64,000 bases of DNA, taken from SXOA01 sp046593355 (GTDB lineage Bacteria > Planctomycetota > Planctomycetia > Pirellulales > Pirellulaceae). A program made the translations under genes and the position numbers. Numbering within the stretch: position 1 is the stretch's first letter; every line of letters begins with the position of its first letter. Location: contig JBKJNY010000044.1 of the NCBI GenBank assembly GCA_046593355.1, positions 96,352 to 160,351 on the forward strand, written 5' to 3'. Of the stretch, positions 32,298-41,800 are shown piece by piece. The notes under the pieces were generated by a model. That model ran no database searches. It saw only the letters and a list, made by a program, of their open reading frames with translations, and had not been told where the DNA came from.

Positions 32298-33698
32298 ATG
32301 TCGCGCCCGCGTTTTGTTTTGCTTGTGCTGGCGATCGCCAGCGTGTTGTGCCTGGGAGATATGCGGGGCGATGATGCCCCTAAGACCACAAAGGGCGGCG
32401 CTTCTTCTCAAGTGCCCGAACGCTTGCTGAAAGCAATCAGCGGCAAGGGGACGAAGACGCCCGCCGTCGTAACGAAACCGACTGCGGAGAAGCCAGCCGC
32501 GAAAGAGCCGGTGGCGATCAAGCCGGCCAAGCTCACGCCCAATCAAATCAGATTTGTCAAGAATGAGATCCTCCCCGCGTTTCAAGCCGGCGAGCCGCTG
32601 ACTCTCTTGAACCTGGTCTCGGCCCAGATGCCCCGCTGGACCGATCCGCAAATCGCCGGCATGAACCAACTCCTGGCGGAGAACGATGCCCCCACGCTGG
32701 ACAGAATCATCACCGATGTTCGCATGAACCTCATCCGCGTGGGCATGGCCGATTCCGGCCCGGAATACTCCGCCCGCGAAGCGGCTATCGTGCTGCGGGA
32801 GCTGAAGCGCCAGGCTGATGAAATCGTCGCCCAGGTCGAAAATCTGGAGCTGATGCAGGATCCCCTGCCGCAGCCCAAAAGCCTGATGGAGTTCCGCGAC
32901 CATCTCTGGACGGCTCACGTCCAGAATAATCAGCTCATCAATGCCTCGGGGCTGGCCCACCAAGGAAAGCTGCTCACGCAAGCGAAAGTCGTCACCAAGG
33001 CCCGCAGCACCACGCCCGCCGATAAGGCGATCTTTGCCACCAATTACCAGCAGGTTTTCGACCGCATCAAGGGGCTCCATCAAGAGCTCAACGAGCGAGC
33101 GGTCGAGCTGCGCGTGGCCCGCGTCAAGTTCGCCGTCCAGGTTCTGGCGGATTCCAAGGACGTGAAGGAGCGGTTCTTCGCAGCCTACGCGGTCGGCATT
33201 GATGGCGAGCTGCTGCTCAGCGGTTTCAAGGAACATCAGGGAGCTTTTGGCCGCCCCGCGCTGAACAACCCCGGCTACGAAGAAGCTCTGCGGAACGACG
33301 TGGACCGCGGGAAGAAACTGGCCGGCGATCTGGTGAAAAAATCTCATCTCCTCTTCGCGGGAATGCATTGGTGGCGTCGCGGCCGGTACGGCCGCGGCCC
33401 GGAGTTGAACGGCCTGCTCAAAAGCAATGAGGCCCAGACCAACCTGGCGGCCCAAATCCCGCTGCTGATGCCGCGGGAATCACCCATCCCCGTCGACCCG
33501 GCCAAAAACCCGTTCCAGCAGACTCCCGACTACGACCGCCGCCACCATTACACTTGGGCCTGGCAGACGCGGCAGTTTGAGATGGTCGGAACGGGGTCGA
33601 GTAGCTCGAGCAATTCCAGTGTTTCGACTCAGACATCCACTTTCAGCCACCCAATGCGGATGACGCCCGACTTCTGGCAGGGCAATCGATTTTTGTGA
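32298..33698 (+). CDS. exported hypothetical protein, first part of a gene split by in-frame TGA
   Basis: A 466-residue frame with a Sec signal (MSRPRFVLLVLAIASVLCL) and GAGGTG upstream; a Lys/Pro/Thr-rich linker (about 50-75) leads to a mostly helical domain with YEEALRNDVDRGKKLAGDLVKK. It ends in a Ser/Thr-rich stretch, then MTPDFWQGNRFL and TGA at 33696-33698. The next frame continues in the same phase with another Thr-rich stretch (33699-34592), so both parts were probably one protein of about 764 residues. The earlier in-frame start at 32205 is rejected because it precedes the signal peptide. Function unknown. Confidence 0.8.
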   Translation: MSRPRFVLLVLAIASVLCLGDMRGDDAPKTTKGGASSQVPERLLKAISGKGTKTPAVVTKPTAEKPAAKEPVAIKPAKLTPNQIRFVKNEILPAFQAGEPLTLLNLVSAQMPRWTDPQIAGMNQLLAENDAPTLDRIITDVRMNLIRVGMADSGPEYSAREAAIVLRELKRQADEIVAQVENLELMQDPLPQPKSLMEFRDHLWTAHVQNNQLINASGLAHQGKLLTQAKVVTKARSTTPADKAIFATNYQQVFDRIKGLHQELNERAVELRVARVKFAVQVLADSKDVKERFFAAYAVGIDGELLLSGFKEHQGAFGRPALNNPGYEEALRNDVDRGKKLAGDLVKKSHLLFAGMHWWRRGRYGRGPELNGLLKSNEAQTNLAAQIPLLMPRESPIPVDPAKNPFQQTPDYDRRHHYTWAWQTRQFEMVGTGSSSSSNSSVSTQTSTFSHPMRMTPDFWQGNRFL

Positions 33699-34592
33699 GT
33701 GCATCTTCCCCCAGGCACGACCGGTACGGTCGTCGAGACCACTAAGACGAAGTCCACGACAACAACGACCACGAGTTACGCGCAAGCATATCTCCCCAAG
33801 GACGATCCTTACCTCATCAACCGCCTCGTTGGATTTCTGGAATATTCCAAGGCCCTCCAGAGCTTTGACGAGTTGGCCGCTCTGGCCAAATACGACGAGA
33901 TGAAGGCCATTGATGAGATCATCAAGTCCGAGCCTGAGTTCATCATCTATACCAACCTTTCCCGCCGGCTGGAGCTAGGTCGCAGCAGCCTGGCGGAAAC
34001 GCCCCGCTCTCCCGGCGACGATTTCGCCCGCCAGGGTTTCAACTGGGTCACCGCCCTGGCCCGAGTGGAAGTCGGCGCGATGCTGGCTGGTTTCACCGAC
34101 CATCCCAATCCCTTCGCCGCGGTCGCTGGCAAGGGATACGATCTCGTCGAGTACAAGGAAATGCTTCTGGACGGCGCCAAGCTCCACTTCTGGGCCCTGA
34201 CCAACGATCCGGACTTCGCGGAGCTCACTAAATCCTTCAAGCCCAATGGCCAGACCCTCACCTACGTGCGCCGCCTCAACGTGGCCACGGCCTTTGTCTA
34301 TGCTGCCGGCGGTTTGACGGAACTTGAACTGAGTCCGCTTCAAAAGGAAGAAGTGACGACGTATGCCAAAAATTTGGACGACGCTCGCACCTCGTTTCAA
34401 GGTGCCATCCAACTGTACCTGACTATCGTTGTTTCGCAGACGAAGACGAAGTCCGATAGTCGGCTCGTTGGGGGCACGACCGAATTTCTCGAGTTCTGCA
34501 AAAATGGCGTTTGTCGTCCCTTCGGACCGGGCGGACTGGGTGCGCCGGCCCCCGCGGGTGGCGGCGGCGGCGGTGGTCCTCCAGCGAAATAA
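33699..34592 (+). CDS. second part of the same gene after the in-frame TGA
   Basis: A 297-residue frame beginning with GTG directly after the TGA, with no ribosome site and no signal peptide. It starts HLPPGTTGTVVETTKTKSTTTTTT and continues as a helical domain (INRLVGFLEYSKALQSFDELAALAKYDEM...), ending in a Cys-containing NGVCRPFGPGG and a poly-Gly tail. Continuation of the preceding frame fits better than independent translation. Explanations are a nonsense mutation (CGA to TGA would restore Arg), a sequence error, or stop-codon readthrough. Confidence 0.65.
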   Translation: MHLPPGTTGTVVETTKTKSTTTTTTSYAQAYLPKDDPYLINRLVGFLEYSKALQSFDELAALAKYDEMKAIDEIIKSEPEFIIYTNLSRRLELGRSSLAETPRSPGDDFARQGFNWVTALARVEVGAMLAGFTDHPNPFAAVAGKGYDLVEYKEMLLDGAKLHFWALTNDPDFAELTKSFKPNGQTLTYVRRLNVATAFVYAAGGLTELELSPLQKEEVTTYAKNLDDARTSFQGAIQLYLTIVVSQTKTKSDSRLVGGTTEFLEFCKNGVCRPFGPGGLGAPAPAGGGGGGGPPAK

Positions 34593-34600
34593 TTGTCCTT

Positions 34601-34735
34601 GTTCCCACGCTCTGCGTGGGAATCCCGGCGCGCCGGAACCTTCGCCGCTCCGCAGCTTTTGGTTTCGCGTCGAAGCGAAAGAGGGACGCAGAGCGTCCAA
34701 GGCCTTGCGTTCCCACGGGGACCGTGGGAACGAGG
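34601..34735. repeat. multi-hairpin element, GTTCCCACGC family
   Basis: Hairpins TTCCCACGC-TCT-GCGTGGGAA (34602-34622), GGACGC-AGA-GCGTCC (34684-34698) and CGTTCCCACGG-GGA-CCGTGGGAACG (34708-34732) lie in one 135-bp block, with a further TTTCGC/GCGAAA stem between. The trinucleotide loops recall families A and B. It fills the gap between convergent genes. Confidence 0.85.
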
Positions 34736-34738
34736 TGC

Positions 34739-35737
34739 CTAAGCCTTCACGAACTTCTGGAGCGTATGGTAGTCCCGCCCCACCGGTTTTTTTCCGCCGG
34801 CTGCGGAGCGGATGACTTCCGAGACGTACAGGCTCCCCTGCGAGTCCAGCCAGATGTCGTGCGGAGCAAAGAAGTCGCCCGGCTCGCTGGGCTTTTCTCC
34901 GCCGCCAAAGCGGGCGAGCAGCCGGCCGCTTGAATCGAAGATGCTTACCCGGCCGCCCGTGGCATTCGGATGCGGCGGCACGATTCCCGGCCACATCCCC
35001 GCGCGGTAGCCCAATTCGGCGACGTAAACCCGGCCGGCAGCGTCAATCACCAGGTCACAGGGGCGGGCCACATCTTTCCACTCCGCCAAGAATTCACCCA
35101 CGGGTGAAAAGAGCTGCAAGCGACTGTTTTCGCGATCGGCCACGTAGACGGTCCCCGCGGCATCCACCGCAATGCCGTGGGGGACGTGGAATTGCCCCGG
35201 CCCGCTGCCGGGCTCGCCCCAGGACAGGAGCAGCCGACCGTCCGGGGAAAACTTGTGAATCCGGGCGTTGCCGTAGCCGTCGGCGATGTAGACGTCGCCG
35301 GAGGGGGCCGGCGCGAGGTTGGTGGGATAATGAAACGGCGGCCCCGCCTGGCGGATGGTGCGGAAGTCCACGCTGGTGGCGCCGGTATTTGACGGCTGGC
35401 CGCTGGTGCCGAGTGTCCAGAGGCGCTCTCCCTCGGGCGTAAATTTATGGACGGTGTGATCCAGGTCGTCCGTCAGGTAAACGGCATCGTCAGGTCCAAT
35501 CCAAAACCCGTGCGGCCGGACGAACAGCCCCTCTCCCCAGGAAAACAGCGGCTTGCCGCCGGGGTCGAAGACAGCCACCGGATGGTCCCCTCGGTTGAAA
35601 ACGAAAACCCGGTCCCGCGAGTCCGTGGCCACCGCGGTGACTTCGGAAACCTGCCAGCCGGCCGGCCACTGGGCCCAGTCGCTGGAGGCCAGATAACTGA
35701 ATTCGCCGGAACCTACCGGCTGTTCTTGGGGTTTCAT
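34739..35737 (-). CDS. NHL-repeat beta-propeller protein
   Basis: A 332-residue protein of repeated NHL blades, for example VTAVATDSRDRVFVFNRGDHPVAVFDPGG, PHGFWIGPDDAVYLTDDLDHTVHKFTPEG, PTNLAPAPSGDVYIADGYGNARIHKFSPDG and PHGIAVDAAGTVYVADRENSRLQLFSPVG. At least six blades are visible. There is no signal peptide from the chosen ATG (35737, MKPQEQPVGSGEF). The fold resembles the lyase-half propeller of peptidyl-amidating enzymes, but catalytic residues cannot be assigned. A binding or scaffold role is the safe reading. Confidence 0.87.
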   Translation of the reverse strand: MKPQEQPVGSGEFSYLASSDWAQWPAGWQVSEVTAVATDSRDRVFVFNRGDHPVAVFDPGGKPLFSWGEGLFVRPHGFWIGPDDAVYLTDDLDHTVHKFTPEGERLWTLGTSGQPSNTGATSVDFRTIRQAGPPFHYPTNLAPAPSGDVYIADGYGNARIHKFSPDGRLLLSWGEPGSGPGQFHVPHGIAVDAAGTVYVADRENSRLQLFSPVGEFLAEWKDVARPCDLVIDAAGRVYVAELGYRAGMWPGIVPPHPNATGGRVSIFDSSGRLLARFGGGEKPSEPGDFFAPHDIWLDSQGSLYVSEVIRSAAGGKKPVGRDYHTLQKFVKA

Positions 35738-35859
35738 GGTGGTAATTGGATATCGGGAGGTGTTTAATGGAGGGGCGTTTATCATAACCGTGAGGCCGAT
35801 ACTCCGCCGCGCGGCGGAGGCGGCTCTCCAGGGTTCACTTTTTGCGGGAGGGTTTAGCG

Positions 35860-36243
35860 ATGAAATCGGTTCTTTGTATCGTGCTTGGCCTGGTGACTCT
35901 CGGTCTAGCGGGAACGGCCCTGGGGGCCGACGACCCGAGCGGAACGTGGAAATGGCAAGTGAAGCGGGGTGATCAGACGAGAGATGTGACGCTAACGCTC
36001 AAGCTGGAAGGGGACAAGCTGACCGGCCACATGCCGGGCCGCAACAACACCGTCACGCCGATTGAAGACGCGTCCTTCAAGGACGGCACGGTCGCGTTCT
36101 CCATCACCCGCGAACGCAACGGCGTCAAGTCAACGACGAAGTATTCCGGCAAGCTCAGCGCCGACACTATCACCGGCAAGAGCGACGGCACCGACCGGGA
36201 CGGCAAAGCGCAGACCATGGACTGGGTGGCGAAGAAGACGTAG
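35860..36243 (+). CDS. small exported beta-rich protein
   Basis: A 127-residue product with GGGAGG upstream of ATG 35860 and a clear Sec signal (MKSVLCIVLGLVTLGLAGTALGA). The mature part (DPSGTWKWQVKRGDQTRDVTLTLKLEGDKLTGHM, DASFKDGTVAFSITRERNGVKSTTKYSGKLS, GKSDGTDRDGKAQTMDW) is a repeated-strand pattern like lipocalin-type or antiparallel-barrel proteins common in planctomycetes. Function unknown; periplasmic location inferred. Confidence 0.85.
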   Translation: MKSVLCIVLGLVTLGLAGTALGADDPSGTWKWQVKRGDQTRDVTLTLKLEGDKLTGHMPGRNNTVTPIEDASFKDGTVAFSITRERNGVKSTTKYSGKLSADTITGKSDGTDRDGKAQTMDWVAKKT

Positions 36244-36265
36244 CAGGGGACGCGAGGACGTAACT

Positions 36266-36346
36266 GTAGGGTGCATAAGCGAAGCGCCATGCACGCGTAT
36301 TGCGGCTCTGCTCCCGCGTGCATTTCGTGAAACTCATGCACCCTAC
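36266..36346. repeat. inverted repeat, GTAGGGTGCAT family
   Basis: Perfect outer arms GTAGGGTGCAT (36266-36276) and ATGCACCCTAC (36336-36346) enclose inner complementary segments (GCACGCG/CGCGTGC). A partial copy occurs at about 38635-38668. It lies between convergent genes. Confidence 0.8.
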
Positions 36347-36355
36347 TTGTGCGCC

Positions 36356-37045
36356 TCAATCCGCTTGCGTCATCCAGCGGATGGTCCAAACCGGGTTGCC
36401 GCACTCGCGGCACGATTCATCCACCTCCAGCAGCCGCCCGTGGCAATTGCGGCAGTAGGTGATGGCGGGCAGTAGTGATGCCTGGCGGTTGCGGATTTCG
36501 CCGCCGCGCAGATGGTCCCCGAAGGCCAGCGCACCAGCGGCACGCGCGGCCAGGGGAAAGAGCTGATAGAGTACCAGCGGCACGAGGCGGGCTTCGTGAA
36601 GCAGCTCTTCCAGCCTGTCCGAAAACTCCAATTGCCGGTCGCGGCTGGCGAGCTGGAAGTAATGGTCGGCGCGGGCTTCTTGCGCCGCGCGGTCCTGGCG
36701 GTCGGCGAGGCGGAGCTCCAGCAGCCACTGATGATGCTGGCCAGGCGGCGTGAGAATTCCCGCGCTTGCCAGCTCGTCCCATACTTCCGCGACGAGGTAG
36801 GCTTCGGTCTCTCCCTTCACCTGATGCTCCGTCAGGGACTCCGAGAGGGGCATCGTCATGGAGTCCTTGCCAAAAAACCGCTGGACGTCCGTCTGCAGCC
36901 GGGTATAGAGCAGGTTACGCAGGAGCGAGAGCCCGTCATCCAGGCGGGCCACAATTTGCAAGGGGTCCGGGCGGCGGGACAGGGTGGCCAGAGCATCGGC
37001 TGCCGCTGCGCGGCGGCGACTGCGTTCCTCGGTGACGATTGACAT
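36356..37045 (-). CDS. hypothetical protein with C-terminal zinc ribbon
   Basis: A 229-residue cytoplasmic protein from ATG 37045 (MSIVTEERSRRRAAAAD). The middle is helical, with EHQVKGETEAYLVAEVWDELASAGILTPPGQHHQWL and LEFSDRLEELLHEARLVPLVLYQL. The C-terminus has two Cys pairs in YCRNCHGRLLEVDESCRECGN, a zinc-ribbon arrangement. I do not recognise a named family. A regulatory or nucleic-acid role would be a guess from the zinc ribbon. Confidence 0.75.
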   Translation of the reverse strand: MSIVTEERSRRRAAAADALATLSRRPDPLQIVARLDDGLSLLRNLLYTRLQTDVQRFFGKDSMTMPLSESLTEHQVKGETEAYLVAEVWDELASAGILTPPGQHHQWLLELRLADRQDRAAQEARADHYFQLASRDRQLEFSDRLEELLHEARLVPLVLYQLFPLAARAAGALAFGDHLRGGEIRNRQASLLPAITYCRNCHGRLLEVDESCRECGNPVWTIRWMTQAD

Positions 37046-37131
37046 TGCGAAGCCTCCCAGAGAAGACTTGCTCCTCACAGTCAGGTCATCTATTTTCCAC
37101 GATATCGATTCGTTCCCCTGTTGTCGAGACT

Positions 37132-38547
37132 CTAGGGTACTTTCTCGCTAGCAGCGGGCATTTCAAAGCCGATGTCGGTTCCCGGAAACATGGTGCTTTC
37201 CAGATTGCCGCCGTGGTCCACGCCGTCCGGGCCGACGCTGTAAACTTTGCACGACTCGGTGCTGGCTTTCATGACCAGCGGCAGATTGGTGAACGGGTCG
37301 GTTGGCACCGCGGGAAGGAACTCCGGCACGAGGTCATCGAGCTTCGTCGGCCATTTGCCGTTCTTGCGGCGATAGAGCTCGGCGGCGATGGCGGCATCGG
37401 CTGAGTCCACCTCGGCGGCGTTGCGGGCAAAGGCGGCGGCGGCCTGCTGATAGGCGGGAGCGAGCAGCAACGTGTACATGTAATAGAATCTTGCCGTCAG
37501 GCTGCTGGCGAGAGTGTTAAGCTCGTTCTCGGCAGCCAGCGATGCCTGCCGCGCCTGATACAGGCTCTGGTCCGCCCCTTCGGAAATCTGCAGGTTCAAT
37601 TCCAAAGACTTGGCGGCATCGAAGATCCGATTGGGCTGCCGCTGGACAATCTCGCGGCCCAGCCCCTGCGGCCCTGGCATGTCCGCCATCCGCCCAGGGT
37701 TCTGGCAAGCCGTGTAGCACATGGCCCGCTCACCCGCGAGCGCTTTTTTCAAACAGCCGAGCGAGTCAATTTTCCGCAGTTGTGCTTGCAGTCGCCCCAG
37801 ATCGTCATCCGGAACCGGCGATTCCTTCACCAATTGCTGCGCCTCCATGATGGGAACATTGAGAACCGCGGTCCGGACCAGCTCCGAGATGAGCAGCGGC
37901 TCCTGTTCGAGGGAGCTGGCCAGTGCCATCTGGGCAATGATGGAGTTGACCGCTTCCGCAATTTCCCCCTTGTGCCGATGGACATGGAACTGCAACGAGA
38001 GAGACCGGCTCCCTCCCCGCACCCGCTGCGTGTTCGGCAAGAGCGTGGCGGTGCCAGGAGTGAAGTCGACGGGAAACCGGGCGGTTCCATTGCGGCGGGC
38101 AAATTCGTGAAACGTATCGAGGGCCTGCTGTTGACCCGCCAGGTATTTTTCAACCTCGGCAATTTGTCCCCACGCCTGGCCTCGCGGCGGCGGCACGGCC
38201 CCTTGCCCCACAATCGGCAGCGCCGGAACTGTGGGCGCTTTCGTGGCGGCTTCGCAGATGGCCAGTGCCGCCATCAACTCCTTGGTCATGTCCGGCCGCC
38301 CTTGGGCCGGTACGTAAAAATCGTTGAGTTCTGACGTCGTCAGCGGCTCCCCCCGCGCCCTCACCCGCTTGATGGCAGCATTCAGCTTTGCCGCCGCCTG
38401 CCGGTTCGACGCCATCCACGGAATGGCCACCGCGGCCACCACCGTGAGCAGCGCCATCCCCAGGCAGCCCAGTACCAGGCGGCCGGAAGAGATTTTGGGC
38501 TTGGTGAGAAGTGGAAATTCCGGGTTTTCAGTGGCCGTAATGGACAT
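37132..38547 (-). CDS. membrane-anchored protein with pseudopilin-like C-terminal motif
   Basis: A 471-residue product from ATG 38547 (MSITATENPEFPLL). One transmembrane helix lies at about 22-45 (LVLGCLGMALLTVVAAVAIPW), followed by a large periplasmic helical domain. Near the C-terminus, AIAAELYRRKNGKWPTKLDDLVPEFLPAVPTDPFTNLPLV matches the pattern seen at the end of GspG-like pseudopilins ('Yr-kNGkyP--LddLvp-yl---P-DPw---pl'). The family appears planctomycete-specific in style; function unknown. In-frame residues upstream of the chosen start do not look like protein. Confidence 0.82.
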   Translation of the reverse strand: MSITATENPEFPLLTKPKISSGRLVLGCLGMALLTVVAAVAIPWMASNRQAAAKLNAAIKRVRARGEPLTTSELNDFYVPAQGRPDMTKELMAALAICEAATKAPTVPALPIVGQGAVPPPRGQAWGQIAEVEKYLAGQQQALDTFHEFARRNGTARFPVDFTPGTATLLPNTQRVRGGSRSLSLQFHVHRHKGEIAEAVNSIIAQMALASSLEQEPLLISELVRTAVLNVPIMEAQQLVKESPVPDDDLGRLQAQLRKIDSLGCLKKALAGERAMCYTACQNPGRMADMPGPQGLGREIVQRQPNRIFDAAKSLELNLQISEGADQSLYQARQASLAAENELNTLASSLTARFYYMYTLLLAPAYQQAAAAFARNAAEVDSADAAIAAELYRRKNGKWPTKLDDLVPEFLPAVPTDPFTNLPLVMKASTESCKVYSVGPDGVDHGGNLESTMFPGTDIGFEMPAASEKVP

Positions 38548-38737
38548 GGTAGACCTGCAAAGCTGCGAATTCTGTCCATCCAGATTGTAGTCGCCTTCGT
38601 GCCGGCAATCTTCCGAGAGGTTGTCCAACGGAACACGCGTGCATTTCGCTATCGCTCAGGCACCCTACAGACTCTCTTTTTGCCCTAGGCCCTTACGCCG
38701 TCACACCTTACAATCCACAGCCCACGGCTGGAAACCG

Positions 38738-38793
38738 TTGGAGTTCCGCCTTCAGGCGGTCTTTGGAAACCGCCTGAAGGCGGGACTCCAGCA
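38738..38793. repeat. long hairpin, CCGCCTTCAGGCGG family
   Basis: Arms 38738-38760 and 38769-38791 are near-perfect complements of about 23 bp around a CTTTGGA-type loop. Each arm itself contains the small CCGCC-TTCA-GGCGG hairpin. It ends about 28 bp before the start of the next gene, so it lies in or near its leader. Confidence 0.88.
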
Positions 38794-38820
38794 ATGCACC
38801 GTGCCCAAGGAGGGGCGAGC

Positions 38821-41800
38821 ATGGCCAGACTTCGGCTGACTTACCTGGTGTTCGCAGCGCTCGCCCTCATCCTGGCAGCGGTCCATGAAGCTTGCGCTCA
38901 GCCCGCGGCTTCGCCTCCGCAGATGCTCGCGGATGCCGAGTTGACGAGCGTTTGTTTCGTTAACGCGGATTTGGGATGGGCGGTAGGAGACCGCGGAGCT
39001 ATCTGGCACACGCTCGATGGCGGCCGCAATTGGCAGACGCAGCGGTCCCCCGCGACTTGCCGATTGGAGACCGTGCAGTTTCTCGATGCGGAAAACGGTT
39101 GGGCGGTGGGAGGCTGGACGCATCCCTATACGCATCAAACCAGCGGCATCGTGCTCCGCACGCGCGACGGCGGCAAGAACTGGCAAATCATTCCCGACCT
39201 CACGCTCCCCGCCCTCAAGGTGGCTCGCTTCTTCGACCACAAGCGGGGCTGGGCGGCGGGAGATGGCTCCAGCCTGTATCCCGGCGGCGTGTTCCGCACC
39301 GAGGACGGCGGCCGCACCTGGATACCGATTGCCAAGGGACGCACGCTCGGCTGGACGGCGGCGGATTTTCGTAACGGCGACCGCTATGAACGCGGGGGTG
39401 TCGTGGCCGGGCGTGGCGGAGAAGTGGCCATCGCCAGCATGGTGGAGCTCAAGCCAGCGCGCACGAACGATCTTGGGACGCGTTACCTGCGGCGGCTCGT
39501 GCTGGCGGGTGAATCCGGCGGCTGGCTGGTAGGAGACGGAGCCCTGGCTCTGACGACGAAGGACGGCGGCTTCACCTGGAGCACGCCGCCATCGCCGCTG
39601 CCGGAAGCGGCCCGCGATTTCGATTTTCGCGCCGTAGCCGTGCATGGCACCCACTGCTGGATTGCGGGCAACCCCGGCAGTTGCATCTTCCATTCGCACG
39701 ACGGGGGCCAGACCTGGCAAACGTACCGCACCGAGCAGAGCCTGCCGCTCCGCTCGCTCACCTTCCTGGACGAGAACCGTGGCTGGGCAGTCGGTTCGCT
39801 CGGCACCATCCTGGCGACGCGCGACGGCGGACGCACCTGGCGCGAACAGCATCGCGGCGGCACCCGGGTGGCAGTGCTCGGCATCTTCAGCGAGCCGGGC
39901 CGCGTGCCGCTGGAAGTCTTCGCCCAGCAGTCCGGCAACGAAGCTTACCTCGGCGCGGTCGAAATCATCAGCCGTTTCGATGAAGACGCCACCAGCCGCG
40001 AGGCGTCCCTTCCCGAGCGGACGCACGAGGCGCTGCTGGCTGTCGGCGGCTCGCAAGTGGATACGGCGTGGCGGTTCCCGCTGCGGCCGGCGGAAATCGC
40101 CCGCTCCTCCGAGGCCATTTTGAAATCCTGGAACGATGCGAACGACGGCAAGTCCGCGGAGCTGCTGGAAGAGCATCTGGTCCGCCGCATCCGCACCTGG
40201 CGGCCGGACGTAATCCTCACGGAGGACCTGAGCCCGCGCGGCGAAAATCCGCTGGCCCATCTCACCAACCAGATTGTGCTCGCCGCGACCGAAAAAGCCG
40301 CCGACGCCACCGCCTATTCCGACCAGCTCACGCTCCTGGGACTGGAAGCCTGGCGGGTGAAGAAAGTGTTTGCCGTGCAGGACGGCGATAAACAAGGAAC
40401 CGTGAATATCACGCCAGGCCAGTGGGCACCACGGACCGGTCGCTCGCTGGCGGAGTCCGCCGAGCAAGGGCGGTCGCTCTTGGGAAAAGAGATTGAGACT
40501 TCGCCGCGGAACATTGGCCTTTCGCTTCTCGTCGATCATTTGCCTCAGCAGACTGGGCGGCGAGATGTTCTCTCCGGCATCGCGCTGCTCCCCGGCGGCG
40601 AAGCGCGGAGGGAACTCTGCGATCCTCCCGGCGGCGATTTGAGTACGCTCTTCAAAGCTGCCGAGAAGCGGAACAACGTGATGCAGCTCATCGGCCGGCT
40701 GGACGAGGATTCATCGCAGGGAGCTTCGTGGCTGGCACAAGTGGATGACTTGACGAAAGGGCTGGGGGACCGCGGAGCGGGGGAGATTCTGTATCAACTG
40801 GCCACGCGCTATCAGGCCGCGGGAAAATCCGAATACGCCGCCCAGTTACACAGCGTGCTGCTGACCAAGCATCCGCAGCATCCGCTGGCCGATGCGTCGG
40901 CTCTCTGGCTGGTGCAATATTACGCCAGCAGCGAAGCGGGCTGGCGGCAGCGGGGAGCAACGCGGTTCAGCGTCGGCCTCGCCACGGCGGAGCTGCCGCT
41001 GGAAGGAAAACAACAGGCGAGCGGGGGGCGTAAGCCCCTTGATACTTCAGCTCGCAACAAGGCAATCTTTCCCGAGGACCAGTCCGAGGCCATCGATGTC
41101 GAAGATGTCAATGCTCGCGGCCAGGGGGTCGAGTCCGTGAAGACCGCCGCGCCGGGCATGAATTCCGAGGAGCGGGCCGGCCAGGCGATTGCCCTCGCCA
41201 AGACCATCGAAAAGACCCGGCCGCGCCTGTATTCCGACCCAGCCTTCCGCTTCGCGCTCGCCACGGCCCATCGGCAGCATGGCCAGCCGCGAAACGCCGA
41301 AAAACTGATGACGGCGCTCGCGGCAGCGGGGCTGGATGATGCTTGGACCGCGTGCGCCACGGCGGAGCAATGGCTGGCGCATCCCACGCCAGCGAACCCC
41401 AAGAAGCTGCTCCCCTGCCTGACTGCCGGCAGCCGCCCGCAGCTCGACGGCAAATTGAACGACCCGGTCTGGCGGCAAGTGAAGAGCGTGAGCCTGCAGA
41501 GCCCGCGCAAGGATGACGCCGATTGGCCCGCCGTTGTCGTCACCGCGTTCGACAAAGAGTTCCTCTACATCGGCGCGAGCTGCCGCAAGCCGAAGGGCGC
41601 GGTCTACACTGCCGATGCCCAGCCGCGAAAGCACGACGCCTACCTCGCCGCGCACGACCGCGTGGAGATCTGCCTGGACATCGACCGCGACTACGGCAGC
41701 TACTGGAAGCTCGCCGTCGATAGCCGCGGCTGCACGGCCGAAAGCTGCTTTGGGGATGCGACCTGGAACCCCACCTGGTACGTGGCCAGCGGCGGCGACG

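Noticed and set aside
38752..40539. A 595-codon open frame on the minus strand
   Set aside because: Antisense to the BNR-repeat gene and running into the repeat at 38738-38793.
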